NCBI RefSeq assembly: GCF_002014765.1
Contig: NZ_MUYT01000004.1
Location: forward strand, 186,001-250,000
Source: Lwoffella lincolnii
GTDB lineage: Bacteria; Pseudomonadota; Gammaproteobacteria; Pseudomonadales; Moraxellaceae
Reading direction: 5' to 3'
Length of the DNA stretch: 64,000 nucleotides
Made by a program: the position numbers and the translations under genes. The notes beneath the pieces were generated by a model, which searched no databases, was not told where the DNA came from, and saw nothing but the letters and a program-made list of their open reading frames with translations. Shown here piece by piece: positions 19,108 to 27,338 of the stretch. Every line of letters starts with the position of its first letter. The stretch's first letter is position 1.

Positions 19108-20169
19108 ATGCCGCACGCCATAAAACATCTCGGACTCATCATCATCATCGCTGTTGGCTTAAGCACCCTCGCCATTGCCCAACAAGAACAAGACAGTCAT
19201 CAACAACATGAACAAAAGCATCATGAACAAGAACAACAAGCACTGGCCAGTATTTATGATAATGTTTTGCAAAAAAATGCCAATATCGCCTTGAACAGCT
19301 GTCAACAACTGGCAACAACACTACAACAGTCAACAGCTGGGGTGCGTTCCCAAACGATTGATGAGCATTTTAAAGATTTGGCATTAAACTGGAAAAAAGT
19401 TGAAGCTACTTACATTGCAGGTGATTTTGATGTGCATGTCATTGACACCCCACGTTATATTGACATATTTCATATTGGTAATGAAAACATTCATGAGCAG
19501 ATGCAAAAAGTATTGAGCAGTCATAGCAAACCTGAAGTTGCTCTATTTAAAAACTCTTACAAAACCATCAATGCTCTGGAAGTCGTTTTATATCAAGACG
19601 AGCATCTTAATCAACGAGACTTACACATTGCTCACGCCATCAGCCAACATATTTGTCAACATCTGGACACCATCAAACACACCTATCAACATAAAAGAGT
19701 GGATTACTTAAATCAGCCCAAACTTTCTTTATCCAAGATAATCAACACGCTGGCGAATCAAAGCCATTTTTTAAAAGAATGGCGGATTGCTGATGTGGCT
19801 GGATTATCCAAAAAATATCAAAACAATCCAGATAAAAAACGGGCAGAGTTTTATCTCAGTGGGTTGAGTGTGAATGCCATTGATGCCATTTTGCAAGCTC
19901 AATCTGAGCTGATTGACCAACAAGATTACTTCAATTTGGTTGACATTACTCAGTTATACCATGCCCAAAAACCATTAAATGACAACCAAAAGTTGCTAAA
20001 AGATGCCCGTCATCAAATACAACACCTAACCATTGATGAACTTGCAATGGACAACCATAAAAGCACCCAACTGTATGACACCATTCACCAGTTACAAATT
20101 GGCTATTATCAGCACTTAATCCATGCCTTACCAATACAGCCAGTCATTCTTGAAGCAGATGGTGATTGA
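19108..20169 (+). CDS. Second imelysin-like periplasmic protein
   Basis: About 353 residues from the ATG at 19108, with AAGGGCAG upstream. A signal peptide (GLIIIIAVGLSTLAIAQQ) is followed by a Gln/His/Glu-rich stretch (HQQHEQKHHEQEQQ) that could bind metal. Later segments (LNWKKVEATYIAGDF and INALEVVLYQDEH) match the second, divergent imelysin found after DUF1111 genes. The canonical GxHxxE motif is not obvious. Stop and next start overlap as TGATG. Confidence 0.8.
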   Translation: MPHAIKHLGLIIIIAVGLSTLAIAQQEQDSHQQHEQKHHEQEQQALASIYDNVLQKNANIALNSCQQLATTLQQSTAGVRSQTIDEHFKDLALNWKKVEATYIAGDFDVHVIDTPRYIDIFHIGNENIHEQMQKVLSSHSKPEVALFKNSYKTINALEVVLYQDEHLNQRDLHIAHAISQHICQHLDTIKHTYQHKRVDYLNQPKLSLSKIINTLANQSHFLKEWRIADVAGLSKKYQNNPDKKRAEFYLSGLSVNAIDAILQAQSELIDQQDYFNLVDITQLYHAQKPLNDNQKLLKDARHQIQHLTIDELAMDNHKSTQLYDTIHQLQIGYYQHLIHALPIQPVILEADGD

Positions 20170-21170
20170 TGCAAGCCAATATGCTGTTTATCGACCTGCC
20201 TTTAGTCAATGAATATTTGGTTAATCCCAACCAAAGATTATATTGGGTTTATCTGTGTGGTGCTGGTATCTTAACCATGGTGTATTGGCTTTACCACAAA
20301 CCATCATCAAACAAGCATGTTAAGCATCACGATGTTAGGCATCACGATGTTAGATATCACGATGTTAAAAACCACCTTCGACAATACTGGCTACACCCAC
20401 AGTCCATACTGGATTACAAATATTTTGTGGTGGCTTGGTTGATTAAAACCCATCTTTTGATGCCCCTAATTTTATCAGCAAAGACGGTTACCACGCTGAT
20501 TTTTAATGGCTTGACTTACGTTCATGCCCCTTTGCTCCTACCACTGCCAAATTGGACGATTGCCACCATTTATACGTTGATGATATTTATCTTTGGTGAA
20601 TTTAGTCGCTACTGGCTACACCGTTGGCTACATACCAACCCATTTTTATGGCAATTTCACAAGGTTCATCACAGTGCAACGTTATTAAACCCAATCACTT
20701 TTTATCGGGTGCATCCATTGGAAAATTTGTTATTTGGTTTGCGATACGCACTCAGTGTTGGTATGGTTACGGGCATTTGCTTATGGCTTTTTGGCGCACA
20801 GTTAAATATCATTACCATATTTGGGGTAAATGCTTTGGTGGCGATGTTTTCCCTGATTGGTGGTAATTTGCGACATTCGCACATTTATCTTGGATACCCC
20901 AAATGGCTTGAAATGTGGTTTATGTCACCAGCTCAGCATCAACTGCATCACAGTGTGTCTTGTGGTCATAAAAATTATGGTGGATATTTAAGTGTTTTTG
21001 ATAATTGGCACAACACGCAAGCTTTTAGTCAAGATTATGCACCGCCAGACACTTTTGGGTTGACAAAGAAAACTGACAAACACCATCGCAGTATTGGCAA
21101 TCTGTTGTTACAACCATTTTTTGATTGTGGAGCATGGTATGCAAAAAAACAACACGCAAAAAAATCATAA
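20169..21170 (+). CDS. Membrane di-iron hydroxylase, sterol desaturase/fatty acid hydroxylase superfamily
   Basis: About 333 residues with several membrane segments and the three His clusters of the superfamily: RYWLHRWLH, FHKVHHS and HQLHHS. These bind two irons that activate O2 for hydroxylation of a lipid-like substrate. The substrate is not identifiable. It is embedded in the imelysin/di-haem cluster with start and stop overlaps on both sides, so it is very likely co-translated with those genes. An HHDVR repeat of three units sits between the first and second membrane segments. Confidence 0.88.
   Translation: MQANMLFIDLPLVNEYLVNPNQRLYWVYLCGAGILTMVYWLYHKPSSNKHVKHHDVRHHDVRYHDVKNHLRQYWLHPQSILDYKYFVVAWLIKTHLLMPLILSAKTVTTLIFNGLTYVHAPLLLPLPNWTIATIYTLMIFIFGEFSRYWLHRWLHTNPFLWQFHKVHHSATLLNPITFYRVHPLENLLFGLRYALSVGMVTGICLWLFGAQLNIITIFGVNALVAMFSLIGGNLRHSHIYLGYPKWLEMWFMSPAQHQLHHSVSCGHKNYGGYLSVFDNWHNTQAFSQDYAPPDTFGLTKKTDKHHRSIGNLLLQPFFDCGAWYAKKQHAKKS
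20324..20368. repeat. Three 15-bp in-frame repeats in the hydroxylase gene
   Basis: GCATCACGATGTTAG occurs twice and a third variant copy follows, giving HHDV(R/K) repeats in a cytoplasmic loop. The unit is a multiple of three, so expansion would add His-rich pentapeptides. Confidence 0.85.
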
Positions 21171-22374
21171 CATTCCATATGTTTTGACCACGTTAACGGC
21201 AGTTAGCATCACCGTGCTTATGGCTCTGACCAGCACATCGATGTCCCATGCCTTTAATAAAGGCAAGCCGATTGATGGACAAATGCAGATTGATGGGCAA
21301 CCACTAAAGAATAAACAACGATTGGGGGAAATGTTATTTTTTGACACCCGTTTGTCTAAAAATCAAACCATGAGTTGTGCCACTTGCCACAATCCTGATT
21401 TGGCATTCACAGATGGCAGACAAACCGCTGCTAAAGGCATGGTGTCTTTAGGAGATGATGGGCATTCTTTTGGCAATCGCAACACCCCAACGGCAAGTTA
21501 TGCCCATTTTTCTCCCAATTTTTATTTTGATGACATCAATCAAGCATACGTCGGTGGACAATTTTGGGACGGTCGTGCAGATGACCTAATTGTTCAAGCA
21601 GGCCAGCCACCACTGAACCCCATAGAAATGGGTACGGATAAATCTACCATCATTCAGCGACTCAAACAAGATGCCCACTATTTGCATGCGTTTGCCAATA
21701 TTTATGGTAAAGGCATTTGGCAGGACACAGATAAAGCCTATGATGCCATGACTGATGCCATTGCCTCTTTTGAGACAACACCCCTATTTTCACCATTTGA
21801 TTCAAAATATGACCGATATTTACAAGGTGAATATGAATTAACACCCTTAGAAGATTTAGGACGAACGTTATTTTTCTCCAACGACAATGTTAATTGTCAT
21901 CGTTGCCACAAATTGCCTCAGTCAAAAGAAGATGACCAATATGAAACGTTCACCAATTATCAATACCACAATATTGGCGTACCCAGTAACAAACAGATGT
22001 TGGCACTGACGAAAGTGGCCACTGATTTTGTTGATTTAGGATTGATGAATCACCCAAAACTGACGCACGATGCCAACCAAAAGGGCAAATTCAAAACGCC
22101 AACTTTAAGAAACGTTGCTGTTACCGCTCCTTATATGCACAATGGGGTATTTAAAGACCTAAAAACTGTCGTCTTATTTTATGATAAATATAATAACCCA
22201 GATAACCGCATCAATCCTGAAACAAATAAGCCATGGAATGATGCTGAAGTCACGCAAAACATCAGTCTAGAAGAACTCAAAGCTCAAAAGCTGACCGACA
22301 GGAAAGTAGAAGCCCTTGTCGCTTTTATGGAGACACTTACTGACAAACGCTATGAACATCTGCTTAAAAAATAA
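21139..22374 (+). CDS. Di-haem cytochrome c peroxidase, MauG/CcpA family
   Basis: 411 residues from the ATG at 21139, which overlaps the 3' end of the hydroxylase gene by 32 bases. A signal segment (VSITVLMALTSTSMSHA) is followed by two haem c motifs: CATCHNP near residue 94 and CHRCHKL near residue 254. The sequence RNTPTASYAHF and the C-terminal FKTPTLRNVAVTAPYMHNG are family signatures. These periplasmic enzymes reduce H2O2 or oxidise protein substrates. It is the last gene of the five-gene cluster. An inverted repeat follows. Confidence 0.9.
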   Translation: MQKNNTQKNHNIPYVLTTLTAVSITVLMALTSTSMSHAFNKGKPIDGQMQIDGQPLKNKQRLGEMLFFDTRLSKNQTMSCATCHNPDLAFTDGRQTAAKGMVSLGDDGHSFGNRNTPTASYAHFSPNFYFDDINQAYVGGQFWDGRADDLIVQAGQPPLNPIEMGTDKSTIIQRLKQDAHYLHAFANIYGKGIWQDTDKAYDAMTDAIASFETTPLFSPFDSKYDRYLQGEYELTPLEDLGRTLFFSNDNVNCHRCHKLPQSKEDDQYETFTNYQYHNIGVPSNKQMLALTKVATDFVDLGLMNHPKLTHDANQKGKFKTPTLRNVAVTAPYMHNGVFKDLKTVVLFYDKYNNPDNRINPETNKPWNDAEVTQNISLEELKAQKLTDRKVEALVAFMETLTDKRYEHLLKK

Positions 22375-22393
22375 ATAAAATTAAAAATAAATG

Positions 22394-22421
22394 GGAAGAG
22401 ACATGCTTTTTAGTCTCTTCC
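22394..22421. terminator. Perfect 9-bp hairpin after the peroxidase gene
   Basis: GGAAGAGAC and GTCTCTTCC are separated by a 10-base loop in the convergent gap to lldD. No long T tract follows on the plus strand; an AT-rich tract follows on the minus strand. It may serve both directions. Confidence 0.55.
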
Positions 22422-22495
22422 AATCGCCCATTAACGTTAGGTTAGATGATGGATTTTAATCATTTGACAGGTTTAATGACTTTGGTTTGATGACT

Positions 22496-23650
22496 TTATG
22501 AATTTGATGACTTTAAAAAATCCAACAAACACTCATGATTAATGTCCTTAATCGATGCTGAACTGGTTAAGGTCATTGCCACCTGCATTTCTTTTTCAAA
22601 CAAATCCAACAAATTGGTTACCCCCGCTTCCCCTTCTGCTGCCAACGCATAGACAAACGCCCGACCAATCATACATAAGTCTGCCCCCATGGCAAGCATG
22701 CGCACCACATCCAAACCATTACGAATGCCTGAATCTGCTAAGATTTTGATGTCACCTTTTACCGCATCAGCAATCGCTGGTAAGGCTCTGGCGGTGGACA
22801 GCACACCATCTAACTGACGACCGCCATGGTTAGACACCACAATGCCATCTGCACCAAAGCTCACCGCATCTTTTGCATCTTTAGGGTCTAAAATGCCTTT
22901 AATCACCATTGGGCCGTCCCAAAAATCTCGTATCCATTGCAAATCTTTCCATGAAATCGATGGGTCAAAATTGGCGGTCAGATAACCGATATAGTCTTCT
23001 AAACCAATGGTTTTACCCATGTATTTTGAGATATTACCCAAATCATGCGGACGACCCAATAAACCCACATTAATTGCCCAATGTGGGTGCCATGTGGCTT
23101 GCAGGTAACGACGCATGGCAGCATTTGGCCCACTCATTCCTGAGTGAGCATCACGGTATCTTGCCCCAGGCACAGGCATATCCACAGTAAATATCAAGGT
23201 GGTACACCCCGCCGCCTTGGCACGCTCCAGCACGTTTTGCATAAAGCCACGGTCTTTTAACACATACAACTGAAACCACATTGGGCGGTTTATCGCTGGC
23301 ACAACTTCTTCAATCGGACACACAGACACCGTTGATAAGGTAAATGGCAAGCCTTTTTTGTCAGCAGCTTTAGCCGCTTGCACTTCACCACGCTTGGCAT
23401 ACATGCCTGTTAATCCCACAGGCGATAACGCCAAAGGCATGGAGAGACGTTCACCAAAAATCTCGGTGGACAGATCCAAACTTGACATGTCCTTTAAGAC
23501 CCGTTGACGCAATGCCACTTCCGATAAGTCTGAGACGTTACGCTTTAGGGTGTATTCAGCATAAGCACCGCCATCAATGTAGTCAAATAAAAACCGTGGT
23601 AGGCGACGACGTGCCGCTTCTTTGTAGTCATTACCAGATGAGATAATCAT
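22496..23650 (-). CDS. lldD: L-lactate dehydrogenase (FMN, quinone-linked)
   Basis: 384 residues of the FMN-dependent alpha-hydroxyacid dehydrogenase family. The N-terminal RRRLPRFLFDYIDGGAY is typical of LldD, LSPVGLTGMYAKRGEV follows, and the catalytic His is in VVSNHGGRQLDG. It oxidises L-lactate to pyruvate at the inner face of the membrane and passes electrons to quinone. It is divergent from lldP across a 301-bp region, the usual grouping for lactate growth. No LldR-type regulator gene is next to it. Confidence 0.95.
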   Translation of the reverse strand: MIISSGNDYKEAARRRLPRFLFDYIDGGAYAEYTLKRNVSDLSEVALRQRVLKDMSSLDLSTEIFGERLSMPLALSPVGLTGMYAKRGEVQAAKAADKKGLPFTLSTVSVCPIEEVVPAINRPMWFQLYVLKDRGFMQNVLERAKAAGCTTLIFTVDMPVPGARYRDAHSGMSGPNAAMRRYLQATWHPHWAINVGLLGRPHDLGNISKYMGKTIGLEDYIGYLTANFDPSISWKDLQWIRDFWDGPMVIKGILDPKDAKDAVSFGADGIVVSNHGGRQLDGVLSTARALPAIADAVKGDIKILADSGIRNGLDVVRMLAMGADLCMIGRAFVYALAAEGEAGVTNLLDLFEKEMQVAMTLTSSASIKDINHECLLDFLKSSNS

Positions 23651-23951
23651 ATGTTTGTCCTTTAGTAAAGTATAAACCAGTAACTTTGTGATGTATTGTA
23701 CAAAATATTCATAATTAAAAGTAATAAAATTTTAGAAAACAACAAACTGTTTGACACATATTTTCAGTCATTTTTCGCATCTTTTCTAGTTTTTTCTGGT
23801 TTTTTTGAATAAATGGTATTGAATGACTTTTGGATAATAGAGTATTATTTTATTTCTTTAAGATAATTATTGTTAAGCTATCATATATGTATGTTAACAA
23901 ACAAGATTTAAGAAAGTTATTGTAAATATTATAAACAAGGAGCGTTTGCCC
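23651..23951. other. 301-bp divergent promoter region of lldD and lldP
   Basis: Very AT-rich and without an ORF. It should hold back-to-back promoters for the lactate genes. No clear operator palindrome could be picked out by eye. The lldP ribosome-binding site AAGGAGCG closes the region. Confidence 0.6.
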
Positions 23952-25709
23952 ATGTATACTTTTTTGGCATTATTACCAATCCTTATCGTGCTGTTATTGC
24001 TGGTCATCATGCGATTACCTGCCAAATATGCAATGGCAGCAACTTACCTCATCACAGCAGCTTTGGCAATATTTGCATGGCATGTTGACATTAACCAAGT
24101 TTTGGCTGCCACCACCAAAGGCGTTATCACCGCCATCAGCGTTTTGTTTATTGTGTTTACCGCCATTTTATTGTTAAACACTGTCAAAGAAAGTGGGGCA
24201 ATTTTAGCCATTCGTAAAGGATTTATGGACATCTCACCTGACCGTCGCATTCAAGTGATTATTGTGGCATGGTTATTTGGCTCTTTAATCGAAGGGGCTT
24301 CTGGTTGGGGAACACCCTCTGCTGTTGGAGCACCGTTGTTATTTGCCTTGGGATTTCCTGCCATGGCATCAGTGATGGCAATGCTTATCATTCAATCTAC
24401 CCCTGTGTCTTATGGTGCGGTTGGGACACCACTGCTGATTGGGGTAAAAAATGGGTTGGATAACAATGCAGACATCATCTCTGCCATTACCCCTGCCACC
24501 TTAGATGATTATATTCTACAAACCACCGCCAATGTTGGTATGTTCCATGCGATGATTGGGGTATTAATCCCTTTAATTTTATGTTGCTTTTTAACACGAT
24601 TTTTTGGTGAAAAACGCTCCTTTACTCAAGGATTACAAGTAGCTCCCTTTGCTTTATTTGCAGGGATTGCCTTTACTGTGCCGTACTTTTTGGTCGCTAA
24701 ATTTTTAGGACCTGAATTCCCATCATTGGTCGGTGGTTTTATTGGTTTGGCGATTGTTGTGCCTGCTGCCAAAGCAGGATTTTTGCAACCCAAAGAAACC
24801 TTTGATTTTCCACAAACGTCAAAATGGCATGAGTCATGGATGGGTGAATTACAACATGACAAACACGATGACAGCGTTGCACCTAAGTTTTCGGTATTGC
24901 GTGCGTTTTCACCTTATTTGATTGTCATTATCTTGCTGATTATGACTCGCATTCCAGCCATTGGACTTAAAGGTCTATTAACCAGTGATGCTTTAACCTT
25001 AAAGTTTGACAACCTGTTTGGCACAACCATCAGCACAAAAGAGATGTTACTGTATTCGCCTGCTTCTGTCCTGCTTATTGCATCAATTATTTGTATTTTT
25101 ATCTTTGGCATGAACCAAGCTCAAGTTAAAAAAAGCTGGTCAATATCCGCTAAAACCATGTTGGCAGCAGCACCTGCGTTATTATGCTCCATTCCAATGG
25201 TGCAGGTGTTTATCAATTCAGCATCAGCAGCCGATGCCGCCACCGTATTGCCTGCCATGCCTGTGATGCTTGCCCAAAGTGCAGCAGGGGCATTTGGTGA
25301 TGCTTGGCCACTCTTTGCATCAAGCATTGGGGCGTTAGGAGCGTTTATTGCTGGTTCAAATACGGTAAGCAACATGATGTTTTCATCGTTTCAATGGTCA
25401 ACCGCCACCCAAATTGGCTTGGATACCGCCATGGCAAGTAAGGTGGTGGCATTACAAGCGGTGGGCGGTGCAGCAGGTAATATGGTATCAGTGCATAATG
25501 TGGTGGCAGCGTCTGCGGTGGTTGGTTTAATTAACCGTGAAGGGGCGGTTATTCGCATTACTTTAATCAGCATGAGCTATTATGTGATACAAGCAGGCTT
25601 ACTGGGCATGGCGTTTATTTTCAATCCCATTTGGTTTATTCCTGCCATTGTTTGGCCAATTGGATTTTTCTTGACGATGGGTAAGCTAAGTGGTAGAAAA
25701 GCCAATTGA
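23952..25709 (+). CDS. lldP: L-lactate permease
   Basis: About 585 residues and 12 or more hydrophobic segments. Landmarks are WLFGSLIEGASGWGTPSAVG and the C-terminal GSNTVSNMMFSSFQW and AAGNMVSVHNVVAASAVVG motifs of the LctP family. It imports L-lactate with protons. I start at the ATG at 23952 behind AAGGAG rather than an upstream TTG. It pairs functionally with the divergent lldD. Confidence 0.95.
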   Translation: MYTFLALLPILIVLLLLVIMRLPAKYAMAATYLITAALAIFAWHVDINQVLAATTKGVITAISVLFIVFTAILLLNTVKESGAILAIRKGFMDISPDRRIQVIIVAWLFGSLIEGASGWGTPSAVGAPLLFALGFPAMASVMAMLIIQSTPVSYGAVGTPLLIGVKNGLDNNADIISAITPATLDDYILQTTANVGMFHAMIGVLIPLILCCFLTRFFGEKRSFTQGLQVAPFALFAGIAFTVPYFLVAKFLGPEFPSLVGGFIGLAIVVPAAKAGFLQPKETFDFPQTSKWHESWMGELQHDKHDDSVAPKFSVLRAFSPYLIVIILLIMTRIPAIGLKGLLTSDALTLKFDNLFGTTISTKEMLLYSPASVLLIASIICIFIFGMNQAQVKKSWSISAKTMLAAAPALLCSIPMVQVFINSASAADAATVLPAMPVMLAQSAAGAFGDAWPLFASSIGALGAFIAGSNTVSNMMFSSFQWSTATQIGLDTAMASKVVALQAVGGAAGNMVSVHNVVAASAVVGLINREGAVIRITLISMSYYVIQAGLLGMAFIFNPIWFIPAIVWPIGFFLTMGKLSGRKAN

Positions 25710-25769
25710 CAAATAAAAAATGAATAAAAAATTGGGCATGTCATTACATGACATTAAGGGACATATCCT

Positions 25770-27083
25770 ATGTTAACATTCATTGGTTTGGCAATTATTC
25801 TTGTGATTGTTGGCTTGCTTTTAACAGAAAAAGTATCGCCCATTATTGCCATGGCGCTTGTGCCAATTATCGGTGCGATGGTGGCAGGCTTTGATTTGGC
25901 ACAAATCAAGGATTTTTATGGTGAAGGGACAAAATCAGTCATTCAGATTGTGATTATGTTCATTTTTGCCATTTTATTCTTTGGCATCATGAGTGACGTT
26001 GGTTTATTCCGCCCTTTAATTGATAAGTTGGTTCAACTCACTCGTGGCAATGTCATCGCCGTGAGTGTCGGTACGGTACTGGTGTCAGTAGTGGCACAGC
26101 TTGATGGGGCAGGTGCAACCACTTTTTTATTGGTTGTTCCTGCTTTGTTGCCACTGTATAAAAAGCTTCGCATGAATCCTTATATGCTATTTTTATTATT
26201 AGCAGCAAGTGCAGGCGTGGTAAATATGCTTCCTTGGGGTGGACCGACAGGACGTGTGGCAACTGTGTTAGAGATGGATGTTAATGAGTTGTATCGCCCA
26301 TTATTTGGTGTGCAAGTCATTGCTTTAACATACATCACCGCTTTGGCAGTGATTTTGGGCATCAAGGAAAAAAGACGCATTGTGAAAGAGTTTGGAGTAC
26401 TGCCTGATGTGAGCGAACTCATCAAACCTGCTAAATTAAGTGAAGAAGAACAAAGTTTAGCACGCCCTAAGTTATTTTGGGTTAATGTGGTGATTTTTGT
26501 GCTGACCATGGCCGTATTATTTTCAGGCATGCTACCACCTGGGTATGTGTTTATGATTGCCACATCTGTGTTATTGTTGACCAATTATCATAGCCCAAAA
26601 CAACAGCTGGCTCGCATCAATGCCCATGCAGGTGGTGCGATTGTTATGGCAAGCATTATTTTATCCGCTGGCACATTCTTGGGGATTTTAAAAGGCACAG
26701 GCATGCTCGATGCCATCTCTCATGATTTGGTTAAGATACTGCCAAATTCAAGCTTACCCTATTTACATATCATCATCGGTATTATTGGCATTCCGCTTGA
26801 GTTGGTATTAAGTACAGATGCGTATTATTTTGGATTATTCCCTGTGGTAGAACAAATCACCACCCAAGCAGGTGTTGCTTCAACATCAGCAGGTTATGCC
26901 ATGCTTATTGGCAGTATTGTGGGGACATTTGTGACACCGTTATCACCTGCTTTATGGATGGGGCTTGGGTTGGCTGATTTATCAATGGGCAAACACATTC
27001 GCCATTCATTTTTTTGGATTTGGGGGTTGTCGTTATTAACCTTATTTAGTGCCATTGCTGTTGGTATTGTGCCGTTACCATAA
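25770..27083 (+). CDS. CitMHS-family transporter (citrate-metal:proton symporter type)
   Basis: 437 residues, about 12 membrane segments. The N-terminus AMALVPIIGAMVAGFDLAQI and the central VAQLDGAGATTFLLVVPALLP, then NMLPWGGPTGR, match the CitMHS family, which imports citrate bound to Mg2+ or Ca2+. It follows lldP by 60 bp in the same direction and may share its transcript. This would join lactate and citrate uptake. Substrate assignment rests on family only. Confidence 0.85.
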   Translation: MLTFIGLAIILVIVGLLLTEKVSPIIAMALVPIIGAMVAGFDLAQIKDFYGEGTKSVIQIVIMFIFAILFFGIMSDVGLFRPLIDKLVQLTRGNVIAVSVGTVLVSVVAQLDGAGATTFLLVVPALLPLYKKLRMNPYMLFLLLAASAGVVNMLPWGGPTGRVATVLEMDVNELYRPLFGVQVIALTYITALAVILGIKEKRRIVKEFGVLPDVSELIKPAKLSEEEQSLARPKLFWVNVVIFVLTMAVLFSGMLPPGYVFMIATSVLLLTNYHSPKQQLARINAHAGGAIVMASIILSAGTFLGILKGTGMLDAISHDLVKILPNSSLPYLHIIIGIIGIPLELVLSTDAYYFGLFPVVEQITTQAGVASTSAGYAMLIGSIVGTFVTPLSPALWMGLGLADLSMGKHIRHSFFWIWGLSLLTLFSAIAVGIVPLP

Positions 27084-27097
27084 TGCCATTACCGTCA

Positions 27098-27298
27098 TTA
27101 ATTACTGATATGTTTGGAAATCCCTGCAACTGAAATTGACAATTTTACTCGCTTTTTACAAATTAATTGAGCCAATTCCCAACAAGAAATGGCACTAATC
27201 GCAAGTTTGTCTGCAGTTTGAATGGCTTCAAGCAGTTTGTTTGGCAAAGGTTGTTTGTTTTGCCAATAAATCCAAATATGCGTGGCCAAAACCAGCAT
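27098..27298 (-). pseudogene. Decayed VapC/PIN-domain toxin fragment
   Basis: About 66 residues resembling the N-terminal half of a PIN toxin: THIWIYWQNKQPLP, then KLAISAISCWELAQL with the conserved acidic residue of the second motif. The first motif reads VLATH where active VapC has LDTH, so the metal-binding Asp is lost. The C-terminal half with the other acidic residues is missing (the usual length is ~125-130), and no vapB precedes it. It is squeezed between the convergent citrate-type transporter gene and the rubredoxin fusion gene. Confidence 0.65.
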
Positions 27299-27338
27299 GA
27301 ATCCAGCTCCCAATCTTCAATGCTGGTAGCGGAGATGA

